Below are positions 38,249 through 46,555 of a stretch of 64,000 nt of DNA, piece by piece. Both the position numbers and the translations under genes were made by a program. This DNA is from Streptomyces sp. SAJ15 (GTDB taxonomy: Bacteria; Actinomycetota; Actinomycetes; Streptomycetales; Streptomycetaceae). The stretch spans positions 620,001-684,000 of the forward strand of contig NZ_NISY01000003.1 in the NCBI RefSeq assembly GCF_007595705.1, written 5' to 3'. Positions within the stretch are counted from its first letter, which is position 1, and the number at the start of each line of letters is the position of its first letter. Below the pieces are notes generated by a model. That model did not search any database. It was not told the DNA's origin and saw only the letters and a list, made by a program, of their open reading frames with translations.

Positions 38249-38830
38249 CGCTTGTCCGTCCGCGCGGCCTTACGGCCGTTCCGCGCCGCCGGAGGGTTCC
38301 GCCGGGCTCCGGGGGTGTCCGTGCCCGCCCGCGCGGGTCCGCGGCGGAGGACGCGCCTCCCGGGTCGTGCCGCGCCCGCCCGTGCTGTCCACCGTTCGCC
38401 TACCGGACGCGTCGCCATGCCGGGGCGGCGGTGAGCCCGAGCGCGGCCCGTGGCGGGGTTTCCCATGAGCCCCTGGTGTGAGCGGTATCCGGTGACGCCG
38501 CGTCAAACCGGCGGGTGTTCCGGGGCGTCCGGTGCGACGTCGGCGAGCCCCTGACGCCGCGACGGCGGCGGGTCTCCGCCGTCGCGGAGGGTAGCGGAGT
38601 CGGTCATACCGGATAGCGCGCTGAAATCGGGGAAGTGATCGAATCTGTCGTGGATCAGGCCCACGGAGTGATGTATCTGAGCCTTCCGGCGCAGGAGTGG
38701 ATGAGGAGGACACGCCGCCGAGGCCGCTTCGCCGAAACACCGCACGCGTCGCGTGGCCGCGCCGCTACGGTAAGTCGCGATGTGGTCGCTGGGGGGCGCG
38801 GCGAGTCGATGGCCGGGAGGTAGAGACGAC
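38249..38830. other. Intergenic, tRNA-Lys to DUF6227 gene
   Basis: About 580 bases without a supportable gene. One strong hairpin, CCGCGACGGCGG (38557-38568) with CCGCCGTCGCGG (38576-38587), is visible. The region near 38590-38800 has lower GC and probably contains the promoter of the downstream gene. Confidence 0.55.
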
Positions 38831-39601
38831 ATGGGGCACTCACAGCAGGGCGGAACGCATGCCGAACTGCTCGACGGGCTGCTCGCCCGTGCCCAGAACG
38901 GGTTCGAGATCGACGAGGCGCTGCTCGTCCGATTGCGTGACGCCCTGATGCACCAGACCGAGCTGCGCTCGTGCCGCCAGTGCAACGAGCCGCGCGGGCC
39001 GCTCGGTTACAGCACGTACCGGCATGTCTTCCTGCTGCCCGACGGCAGCAGCGTGATGCTGTGGGAGCTGGAGCACAACACCGGCGCCGACGAGCGCCCG
39101 CAGTACGAGCTGTACGACGACGAGGGGGCGTTGCTGGCCGCGGAGCGCCGGGTGCACGAGCGGACCGGTGGCGGCCGGTGGGACGAGTTCGACTCCGTGC
39201 CGCTGTGGATCCCGGAGCAACTGCTCAACGGGGCGCCGCCGATGACGACGTCCCGCGCCTACGTCTCCGACAACTCGCCCGACCACGCCCGCCGTGTACT
39301 GCGTCGCGCGGAGAACCCGGACCGGCCGGGCGAGGACGTGGAGCGCCTGCTCACCACCGCCTTCGCGCACGACATCGCGCTCGCCCCCAAGCCGCGCCGG
39401 CGGTCGGGCGGTCCCGACGGGACGTGGTGCCGCTTCTACGAGCACGCGTTCCTCCTCGCCGACGGCGACGAGATCAGCCTGTGGGAGCTGGAGCACAACC
39501 TGACCAGCGACGGGCGGCTGGTGTGCGAGGTCTATCTCGACGAGGTCGCCGCGGAGCTGGCGGCCGACCGGCACGCCCGCGCGCTCGGGGTGGAGCTGTG
39601 A
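38831..39601 (+). CDS. DUF6227 family protein
   Basis: The 256-residue soluble protein has two related halves. Residues near 60-110 (YRHVFLLPDGSSVMLWELEHN) and near 205-255 (YEHAFLLADGDEISLWELEHN) share the same pattern, so it seems to be an internal duplication. A CRQC cysteine pair lies near residue 48. It matches proteins annotated DUF6227 in Streptomyces. No enzyme motif is recognised and the function is unknown. ATG 38831 is the first good start. Confidence 0.8.
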   Translation: MGHSQQGGTHAELLDGLLARAQNGFEIDEALLVRLRDALMHQTELRSCRQCNEPRGPLGYSTYRHVFLLPDGSSVMLWELEHNTGADERPQYELYDDEGALLAAERRVHERTGGGRWDEFDSVPLWIPEQLLNGAPPMTTSRAYVSDNSPDHARRVLRRAENPDRPGEDVERLLTTAFAHDIALAPKPRRRSGGPDGTWCRFYEHAFLLADGDEISLWELEHNLTSDGRLVCEVYLDEVAAELAADRHARALGVEL

Positions 39602-39983
39602 GCGGCCGCGCCTAGCCGCTGACGGGCCGCCTTCGAGCCGTCTGGCCGTCCTCAGAGTCGTCTGGTCGTCCTCAGGGCGTCTGGCCGTCCTTGAGCCTTC
39701 TCGCCGCCGTCGCGCGCCCTCGCGTCCTGTGTCCGCCCGCGGGCCCGGGCCCGAACTCTCACGGCCTAGGCCGGATGGCTGTCGTCGAGTCGCCCCGCGG
39801 GGCGTCAGCCGGGAGCCTTGGGGGAGCCGGCGGCGGGAGCGGTGGCGCCGCCCGACGACGAAGCGACGAAGACGGCCCGGTGGCGGCGGAATCGGCAGCG
39901 GGGAGATCGGCGGCGGAGAGTCGGCGGCGGGTCCGAACCCCGGGTCTGTCCGACGGCGTCGGAGCGGTACGTGGGAGAAGCCG
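39602..39983. other. Intergenic with 20-bp repeats
   Basis: No gene is seen. Three copies of CGTCTGGYCGTCCTCAGRG start at 39639, 39659 and 39678. The part after 39730 is GC-rich and is open in frame with the next gene, so a longer N-terminus for that gene cannot be fully excluded. Confidence 0.55.
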
Positions 39984-41129
39984 GTGCGGGTGCGAGGCGG
40001 CAGGGCCGCGGTGGCGGAAGGCGAGGTCTACGAGACCGCGCCCGCCCGTCGCTTCGCCACCTGGCTGCCGGCCGCCCTGATCGTCGGCGGGATCGTCTTC
40101 GAGTTGGCCACCCCGCCGGCGTACACCGCCGTGCCCTTCCTCTCCGCCGCGCCGCTCATCGCCGCCCCCTTCTCCACCCTGAGGGTGACGTTGGCGATCG
40201 TCGCGGCCTCGGTGGGGGCGGCCTTAGGGCTGATGGTGGTGCAGGGGCTGCGGTACGCGGGGGAGGCGCAGACGCTCACGGAGCTGGCCACGGCGTGCAC
40301 CGTGGGGCTCCTCGCCATCGCGACCAACCGGATGATGCGGCGCAGCGAGCGGCGGCTGGCCTCCGCGCGGGTCATCGCCGAGGCGGCACAGCGCGCCGTG
40401 CTGCCCACGCCAGCCGCCCGTCTGGGCGGACTGCGCATCGCGGCGCGGTACCAGGCGGCGCAGGCCGAGGCGCGCATCGGCGGGGACCTGTACGCGGTGC
40501 AGGGGACGCCGTACGGCGCGCGCGTACTCGTCGCCGACATCCGGGGCAAGGGGCTGGAGGCGGTCGAGGCCGTGGTGATCGTCCTCGGGGCGTTCCGGGA
40601 GGCGGCGGAGCAGGAGGCGACGCTGGCGGGCGTGGCGGGGCGGCTGGACCGCGCCCTGCGGCGGGAGGCCGAGCGGCGGGCGAGCGTGGAGCTGCGCGAG
40701 GGGTTCGCCACGGCGGTGCTCGTGGAGGTCCCGCCCGGCGAGGCCACGCTGCGCCTGCTGAACCGCGGTCACCCGGCCCCGCTGTTGCTCCGCGCGGACG
40801 GCGGCGCGGGCTACCTGGAGCCGACGGCGCCGGCGCTGCCTCTGGGCATGACGGACCTGGGGGAGTGGCCGGACCTGGTGGACGAGCGTCCGTTCCCGGT
40901 TCGGGCGACGCTGCTGCTCTTCACGGACGGGGTGACCGAGGCGCGGGACCGGCACGGCGAGTTCTACGAGCCGGCGGAGCGGTTGCGCGGCCACACCTTC
41001 GCGGGCCCGGACGCCCTGCTGGACGCGCTGATCGCGGATGTCGCGCGCCATGCGCGCGGGAGAGCGGCGGACGACATGGCGGTGCTCGCCGTCCACCGGC
41101 CGTCGAGCGCGGAGGAGCCGGCCGGCTGA
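39984..41129 (+). CDS. Membrane PP2C/SpoIIE-type serine phosphatase
   Basis: The protein has 381 residues. After a short N-terminus come about three membrane helices (FATWLPAALIVGGIVFELA, then FLSAAPLIAAPF and TLAIVAASVGAALGLMVVQ), followed by a SpoIIE-type phosphatase domain: AEARIGGDLY with the metal-binding GGD, VLVADIRGKG, LLNRGHPAPLLL, LLLFTDGVTEAR and DDMAVLAV. Such enzymes often act on anti-anti-sigma factors. GTG 39984 is chosen for GGGAG six bases upstream. No partner switch genes are adjacent. Confidence 0.85.
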   Translation: MRVRGGRAAVAEGEVYETAPARRFATWLPAALIVGGIVFELATPPAYTAVPFLSAAPLIAAPFSTLRVTLAIVAASVGAALGLMVVQGLRYAGEAQTLTELATACTVGLLAIATNRMMRRSERRLASARVIAEAAQRAVLPTPAARLGGLRIAARYQAAQAEARIGGDLYAVQGTPYGARVLVADIRGKGLEAVEAVVIVLGAFREAAEQEATLAGVAGRLDRALRREAERRASVELREGFATAVLVEVPPGEATLRLLNRGHPAPLLLRADGGAGYLEPTAPALPLGMTDLGEWPDLVDERPFPVRATLLLFTDGVTEARDRHGEFYEPAERLRGHTFAGPDALLDALIADVARHARGRAADDMAVLAVHRPSSAEEPAG

Positions 41130-41220
41130 CTCCCGCGCGGAGCCGCCGGCCGGCTGACTCCCGCGCGGAGCCGCCGGCGGGCTGACTCCCGCGCGGGGCG
41201 GCCGGCCGGCGGACTCCCGG
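41124..41220. repeat. 28-bp tandem repeat spanning a stop codon
   Basis: Units beginning GGCTGACTCCCGCGCGGAGC start at 41124, 41152 and 41180, with a partial fourth at 41208. The TGA in the first unit is the stop codon of the phosphatase gene, so the array grew out of the gene's 3' end. Confidence 0.85.
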
Positions 41221-41529
41221 CGACCGGGTCACCCGGCCGGCCTCGAACGCCCGGCGGACCGGGCGAGCAGCGCCGATAGCGGAACGTAGTCGACCGCCGC
41301 CCCTGCGCATAACAATTGACGCACGATCAGCGGTAGCGGGTTTTCGTCGCGCGATCTTGGTGACTCAACACTCCGGCAACTTGCCCTGCTTTGCCCGGAA
41401 GTGACCGAATGTGGGGCGTCGATTCTGCACGGATTCCAGGGAACGGCTTGGAAACACGCCGGGCGGTCTATTAACGTTCGATAACGCAGCGCGGTCGTCA
41501 CAGCCGCCGCAAGAGGCGGCACCGTGCGC

Positions 41530-41700
41530 CGTCGCCGAATCCCGCACGCACAGCAGCGCGAGCACCAACAGCATCACCGCAGCACCTAGGGAACCGGGGA
41601 ACCACCATCCTTGGGGTGAATCGGGCGCTTCCTCGGAGGAGCCCGTAGGAGACCTTCCTGCTCCGAACCCGTCAGCTAACCCGGTAGGCGAGACGGAAGG
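41530..41700 (+). promoter_or_regulatory. ydaO-type (c-di-AMP) riboswitch
   Basis: The leader has the conserved blocks of this class in order: GCCGAATCC (41534), CTAGGGAACCGGGGAACC (41586-41603), TTGGGGTGAATC (41611-41622), TAGGAGACCTTCC (41646-41658), and CCGAACCCGTCAGCTAACCC (41663-41682) followed by GGTAGGCGA. It lies directly before the Shine-Dalgarno of an M23 cell-wall peptidase gene. In actinomycetes this class typically turns off wall hydrolases when c-di-AMP is high. The promoter is likely in the A/T-richer stretch around 41450-41490. Confidence 0.93.
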
Positions 41701-41716
41701 AAAGGAGTACGCCCCC

Positions 41717-43069
41717 GTGGCGTCCAACAGGTCTGCCTTCGACGAGGCGCCGTACAGCCCCTCCGGCGTCTCCGGCGCCCCCTACGGCCCGGGTCTCCTT
41801 CCCGGCCCGGGTGGTGCCCCGACCTCGGCCATGGCCCCCGCTCGCGCTGTCCCCTCGGCCGTCTCCGCGATGGCCTCGGGCCCCGCCACAGCCGGCGCCC
41901 CCACCATCGCTGGCCCCGTCGCGGCCCCTCCGCACGACGCCTTCGGGCCCGAGGACGAGGACGGGGAGGAGTGGAACCCCACGGCGGACTCCATAGCCCC
42001 GGTCCGCGGCCGGCACCGGGTGGTCAAGCAGCGCGGCGGCGGCATGGCCCGCAGCGGCGCGGTGCTCGGCGTCGGTGTCATCGCGGCGGTGGGCGCGGGC
42101 GGCATGGCGACCGCCAAGGACCGCCCCAATCCGCCGATCTCCATGCCCGACCTGGGCCAGGTCGCCGACGAGGTGCAGGGCGTGCTCCCGGAGGCGAGGG
42201 AGCTGTCCGGTGCCCCGCGGCTCGTCTCCGACGTGGTCGGCCCGGGCGCCGACGTCGCCTCCGGACCGGGGGCGCCCGCGGCCGCCGCCCCGCTCTCCAC
42301 GGCCGGCCTGACCGCCGAGGACGCGGCGAACGGCGCCACCGACGCCGGCGAGGCGCTGCGCGCCCGCATCATGCAGCAGGCCGAGCATCAGCAGAACGCG
42401 GCCGACGACGCCCAGCGCGAGGCCGCCGCGCGAGCCGCCGCCGAGCAGGCCGCCAAGGCGGCCGCGGCCCAGGCCGAGGCAGACAAGGCGCAGAAGGCCG
42501 CCGAGGCCGAGGCCGAGCGCAAGGCGGAGGAGGCCGCACGCAAGGCCGAGGCCGAGGCCGAGCGGAAGGCGGAGGCCGCGGCCAAGGCGAAGGCCGAAGC
42601 GGAGGCCGAGGCCGAGGCTGAGGCGGACGCGGGGTCGGAATCCGGCTCTGGAGGCGGCAGCGGTACCAGCGCCGGCGCGTACGCCCTCCCGGTCGCCTCC
42701 TACACCCTCACCTCGACCTTCGGCCAGGCCGGCGACCTCTGGTCCGCCGACCACACGGGGCAGGACTTCGCCGCCCCCACCGGCACCCCGGTCAAGGCGG
42801 TCCACGGGGGCACGATCACCTCCGCCGGCTGGGCCGGCGCCTACGGCTACCGCATCGTCCTCACCCTCGCCGACGGCACCGAGATCTGGTACTGCCACCT
42901 GTCGTCCATGGTCAAGACCTCGGGCACGGTGTCCACCGGAGACGTCATCGGCCGCGTCGGCGCCACCGGCAACGTGACCGGCCCGCACCTCCACCTGGAG
43001 GTCCGCCCGGGTGGCGGGTCCCCGGTCGACCCCCTGGCGTGGCTGCGCCAGCACGGGCTGAACCCGTGA
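41717..43069 (+). CDS. M23 family cell-wall metallopeptidase
   Basis: The protein has 450 residues. A cytosolic Pro/Ala-rich segment is followed by one membrane helix (AVLGVGVIAAVGAGGMATA, about 115), an Ala/Glu/Lys-rich coiled coil (about 220-305), and a C-terminal LytM/M23 domain with zinc ligands in HTGQDFAAPTGTPV and the HxH motif GPHLHLEV, plus WYCHLSSM. It is expected to cleave peptidoglycan cross-links outside the membrane. GTG 41717 follows AAGGAG by about nine bases. Expression is governed by the c-di-AMP riboswitch upstream. Confidence 0.92.
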   Translation: MASNRSAFDEAPYSPSGVSGAPYGPGLLPGPGGAPTSAMAPARAVPSAVSAMASGPATAGAPTIAGPVAAPPHDAFGPEDEDGEEWNPTADSIAPVRGRHRVVKQRGGGMARSGAVLGVGVIAAVGAGGMATAKDRPNPPISMPDLGQVADEVQGVLPEARELSGAPRLVSDVVGPGADVASGPGAPAAAAPLSTAGLTAEDAANGATDAGEALRARIMQQAEHQQNAADDAQREAAARAAAEQAAKAAAAQAEADKAQKAAEAEAERKAEEAARKAEAEAERKAEAAAKAKAEAEAEAEAEADAGSESGSGGGSGTSAGAYALPVASYTLTSTFGQAGDLWSADHTGQDFAAPTGTPVKAVHGGTITSAGWAGAYGYRIVLTLADGTEIWYCHLSSMVKTSGTVSTGDVIGRVGATGNVTGPHLHLEVRPGGGSPVDPLAWLRQHGLNP

Positions 43070-43359
43070 CCACGGCAGTCGTGACCACATCTGCGAGCAC
43101 GACGTCCGTGAGCACGACACGCACGAGCACGCCGGCCTGACCCCGAGGCCGGGGCCCCTCCCCCCACAGCTCCGATACGCCGGCGGCTCTGGTTCTCTCT
43201 CCCCCCTTGACGCCAGGGCCGCCGGTTCGTTCCCGACGCTCTCGGGAGCCCGGATACGGCGGGCGCCGCGACGGCGACCGGGCGACCCCTGTGGCACCAC
43301 GGGCCGAGGGGTCACCGGGCCCCGTCACAGAGCCACGGGGCGCGGGGTGTCGACTGTGC

Positions 43360-43665
43360 TCAGCCGGCGCGGCGGTCGGCGGCCGCCCAGGAGGCGAGGG
43401 CGACCCCGCCCGCCACGGCGGCGACGGCCGGCCAGGCGCCGATCTTCTTGGCCAGCGGGTGGGAGCCCGCGAAGGCGGCCACATACAGCCCGCTCAGGGC
43501 CGCCGCGGTTCCGGCACCGCCCCGCTCCTTCCAGCCCCGCGTTGCCGCGACCCCCGCCGCGGCCAGCACCACACCGCCCAGCGGTCGCCTCTTCGTCCAC
43601 CGGGCGACCCCGTAGCCGCCCACGAGACCGCCCGCGGCCACCACGCCTGCCGGAACCCCAGCCAT
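43360..43665 (-). CDS. Small Ala/Gly-rich membrane protein
   Basis: The 101-residue protein begins MAGVPAGVVAAGGLVGGYGVAR and has about three short hydrophobic segments (5-20, 34-47, 78-97) separated by basic loops. ATG 43665 has GGAAGG seven bases upstream. No family is recognised. It lies downstream of the L,D-transpeptidase gene in the same direction with a 125-base gap. Its function is unknown. Confidence 0.6.
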   Translation of the reverse strand: MAGVPAGVVAAGGLVGGYGVARWTKRRPLGGVVLAAAGVAATRGWKERGGAGTAAALSGLYVAAFAGSHPLAKKIGAWPAVAAVAGGVALASWAAADRRAG

Positions 43666-43789
43666 AGCCACACCTTCCACATGCGCCGATCCGGATCCTC
43701 TTGGGACCCATTCGACAACATCGGTCGTCCCGACCGCCCCATGGGCCGGTCACAGTCCCGCCCCGGTCCCGGGAGAGCGGAGTGTGGGC

Positions 43790-45007
43790 TCAGTCGAGGG
43801 CGCTGAGCTTCTTCCACTCCTCGTAGGAGAGGTTCCAGTCGCCGTAGCCGTTGCCGGTGGCGACGGTCTCCCGAGTAGAGCCGGTGACCTCGATGATGTC
43901 GCCGGGGGTGGCGCGGTCGTAGAAGCTCTTGCCGTCCGCTTCCGACATGCCTATGCAGCCGTGGCTCATGTTGACGCGGCCGAAGTAGCCCTTGCCCTCG
44001 TTCCAGGGGGCGGCGTGGGCGTAGGTGCCGGAGGTGGTCAGGTGGACCGCCCAGGGGACGTCCTTGTTGTAGGGGTCGGCTATGTTCACCGACTCGCTGG
44101 TCATGTTGACCATGGGGGCCTTGCCGAGGACGACCATGGTGCCGTTCCAGGTGGGGTAGTCCGTGGAGCCGGCGGAGACCGGGATGGTGTCGACCTTCTT
44201 GCCGTCCTCGTAGACGGTCATGGTGTGCTGCTTCAGGTCGGCCTTGGCGACGCGGAGGGTGCCGACGGTGAAGGTGCTGGAGACGTCGCGGCGGAGGTAG
44301 CGCCCCTCGCCCGTGTCGACGCCGCTGAGCTTGGCGCGGAGGGTCACCTTGGTGCCCTTGGCCCAGTAGCTCTTGGGGCGCCAGTCGACGCGCTCGATGC
44401 CGGTGAGCGGGTCGCGGGTCCAGCCCCAGGAGCCCTCCGTCTTGGGGGAGGTGCTGACGGAGAGCTGGCGCTCGACCGCCGCCTTGTTCTTCACCGGGTG
44501 GTCGAAGGCGATGGACACCGGCTGGCCGGCGCCGACGACCTTGTTGTTGGACGGGGTGACGGAGACGCCGTTGAAGACCTTGGCCGCACGGGTGCGGAAG
44601 GCCGAACGGTGGGTGGTGACCTCGCCGGCCGCGTTGGTCGCGGTGGCCAGGACGGCGTAGGAGGCCCCCGGGGACATGGTGCGGGTGGAGCGCCAGCTCT
44701 TCTTGGCGTCGGACCAGGAGCCCGTCACCGCGACCGCGTCGGTGCTGCTCGGGTCGGGCGTGACCTGGACCTTGGTCAGGGTGCCGCCGGCCACGTCGAC
44801 CTTGACGCTGCCGTCGGGGGCCACCGCCGGGCCGTCGCTGCCCGGCGTCACGGTGATGCGGGCGGGCTTGGCGTCGGCCGGGTCGACCGAGGCGCCGCCC
44901 TTCCCGTCCGAGCCGGAGGAGGACTGGCAGGCCACCAGCGAGGCCAGGGCCAGAGAGGACACCGCGAGCAGGCGGAGGTGGTGGCGTATGGGACGTATGG
45001 ATCGCAC
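43790..45007 (-). CDS. L,D-transpeptidase lipoprotein with Ig-like domains
   Basis: The protein has 405 residues. The signal peptide ends in the lipobox LVAC (Cys at about 27). Two Ig-like beta domains (about 50-250) precede the YkuD catalytic domain, which carries the active site HAAPWNEGKGYFGRVNMSHG then CIGMS with the catalytic Cys. This is the layout of actinobacterial LdtMt2-like enzymes, which make 3-3 peptidoglycan cross-links outside the membrane. GTG 45007 has AGAGG seven bases upstream. It lies just behind the sigma factor operon. Confidence 0.93.
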   Translation of the reverse strand: MRSIRPIRHHLRLLAVSSLALASLVACQSSSGSDGKGGASVDPADAKPARITVTPGSDGPAVAPDGSVKVDVAGGTLTKVQVTPDPSSTDAVAVTGSWSDAKKSWRSTRTMSPGASYAVLATATNAAGEVTTHRSAFRTRAAKVFNGVSVTPSNNKVVGAGQPVSIAFDHPVKNKAAVERQLSVSTSPKTEGSWGWTRDPLTGIERVDWRPKSYWAKGTKVTLRAKLSGVDTGEGRYLRRDVSSTFTVGTLRVAKADLKQHTMTVYEDGKKVDTIPVSAGSTDYPTWNGTMVVLGKAPMVNMTSESVNIADPYNKDVPWAVHLTTSGTYAHAAPWNEGKGYFGRVNMSHGCIGMSEADGKSFYDRATPGDIIEVTGSTRETVATGNGYGDWNLSYEEWKKLSALD

Positions 45008-45072
45008 AGAGGACCTCTTGGGACGGTCGTGACGGTTGGCGAAGTGGTGGGGGTGGTCGGAGGGACGGTCGG

Positions 45073-45927
45073 TCAGCAACGCTGCTCCGCCCCCTCCGGG
45101 TTGCTCTTGTACTGCGGCGGCGGGGGCGTCATGTCGGGGTGCAGCCGCCAGAGGGACAGGGACATGCAGTGGGTGGCGACCATGTCGACGTAGGACGCGC
45201 CGAACACGCCCAGGCCGTCGACCTGCACGATGGCGACCTCCGTGCCGGAGCGCATCAGCGAGACCTGGCGGTCTCCGCCCGAGCCGTCGGACTCCGAGCC
45301 ATAGACCCGGACCGTGGGCTTCCGCACCGAGCCGGGGTAGTCCGCGGAGAACGGGCGGCCCACCCTGACGAGCCCGCAGCGGGTCCGCAGCACCTCCTGC
45401 AGCGAGTTGAACACCCGGACGGCGTCCCGCTCGGTCCGGTAGGCGTTGATCGTGTGCCGTGCGGTCTCCTTGGCCTGGCGGCCCTGGAAGACGCGGGCGC
45501 GCTGGGCCGCCGGGAGCGGGTGCGCGTCGCCGTCCAGACCGGTCAGCCGGCAGCCGGCTTCGAGGTCGAGGAGCGGTGAGTCGAGCCGGTCGGTGGTGCG
45601 GACCGTCTTCCACCGGGCCGCCGCGTCGAAGGGCAGCGCCGTGGGGCGGAGCAGCGCCTCGACGGCGATGTCCGGAGCCGGCGATTCGGTACGGCCGGAG
45701 GGTGGTGGGCCCGCCGGCAGGGTGCGGGTCGGGTCGTCGCCGGGGAGGAGCTGCCATGAGCCGATCGCGAGCGCGACGGCCGCGAGCACCGCGGAGACGG
45801 CGGTCACCGCACGCGTGCGGATCGTGCGCCGGCGGCCCCGGGCACGCACGGCCTCCGGGCCCGCGAGGCGTATGGAGGGCTCGGCGGCGCGCGCTATCTC
45901 CCGAAGCCGCTCATCCAGGTCAGCCAT
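45073..45927 (-). CDS. Single-pass membrane protein paired with sigma factor
   Basis: The protein has 284 residues: a cytosolic basic N-terminus (MADLDERLREIARAAEPSIR, about 1-37), one membrane helix (AVTAVSAVLAAVALAIGSW, about 41-59), and an extracytoplasmic domain with a few cysteines. It overlaps the SigE-family sigma factor gene by eight bases. The topology fits a membrane anti-sigma factor or co-regulator, although no HxxxCxxC zinc motif is present. The L,D-transpeptidase gene follows after 65 bases and may be a target. Confidence 0.78.
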   Translation of the reverse strand: MADLDERLREIARAAEPSIRLAGPEAVRARGRRRTIRTRAVTAVSAVLAAVALAIGSWQLLPGDDPTRTLPAGPPPSGRTESPAPDIAVEALLRPTALPFDAAARWKTVRTTDRLDSPLLDLEAGCRLTGLDGDAHPLPAAQRARVFQGRQAKETARHTINAYRTERDAVRVFNSLQEVLRTRCGLVRVGRPFSADYPGSVRKPTVRVYGSESDGSGGDRQVSLMRSGTEVAIVQVDGLGVFGASYVDMVATHCMSLSLWRLHPDMTPPPPQYKSNPEGAEQRC

Positions 45928-46477
45928 GGGTGGGCACCTCCTTCGGGGAGCGGGCTGAGGCGGGGGCGGGGGTGGGGGCCGGAGGGAGGGGCGCGGGGTG
46001 GTCGGAGTCGGTCAGACGGCGGCCCAGCGCCTTGCGGGCACGGCTGAGGCGGGTCCGCACGGCGCCCTCGGAGAGGCCCGTCTCACGGGCCACCTGCTCG
46101 ATGGGCAGGTCGAGCAGGTGGTGCAGGACGACGACGGTGCGCTGGTCGGGCTTCAGCCCGCGCAGTGCGTCGACCAACGCGACCCGGTCCGGGGCGAGGC
46201 CGGGCACGTCGGCCGGAGGGCCGTGCCGGAGGTGAGCCCGCATCCGGTTGCGGGCCCGGCGCCAGGAGCTGACGGCCAGCCGCAGGGCGACGGTGCGCAC
46301 CCACGGTGTCGGGTCGCCGTCCCTGGTGAGCCGGTCCCAGCGCTGCCAGGCACGGGCATACGCCTCCTGCACCGCGTCCTCGGCCTCGGACAGGTCGCCG
46401 GTGGCGGCATAGACCGCCGCGACGAGCCGTTTGGCCGTGGCCGCGTAGAACTGGTCGAAGTCGGATTGTGCTGACAT
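45920..46477 (-). CDS. SigE-family RNA polymerase sigma factor
   Basis: The protein has 185 residues. Region 2 is at FDQFYAATAKRLVAAVYA and DAVQEAYARAWQRWD, and region 4 is at LKPDQRTVVVLHHLLDLP and LSEGAVRTRLSRARKALG, typical of the short SigE-like ECF subgroup of Streptomyces. The last 25 residues are Pro/Ala-rich. It overlaps the gene for a one-helix membrane protein by eight bases. The linked L,D-transpeptidase suggests a cell-envelope stress role, which is an inference from context. Confidence 0.9.
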   Translation of the reverse strand: MSAQSDFDQFYAATAKRLVAAVYAATGDLSEAEDAVQEAYARAWQRWDRLTRDGDPTPWVRTVALRLAVSSWRRARNRMRAHLRHGPPADVPGLAPDRVALVDALRGLKPDQRTVVVLHHLLDLPIEQVARETGLSEGAVRTRLSRARKALGRRLTDSDHPAPLPPAPTPAPASARSPKEVPTHG

Positions 46478-46555
46478 GTGCCCCCCGATGGCCCCCGTGC
46501 CCCGCTGGTCGTGCTTGTCCCTCCCTTAATGAGCACGTCCGATGGCCGCGAAAGG

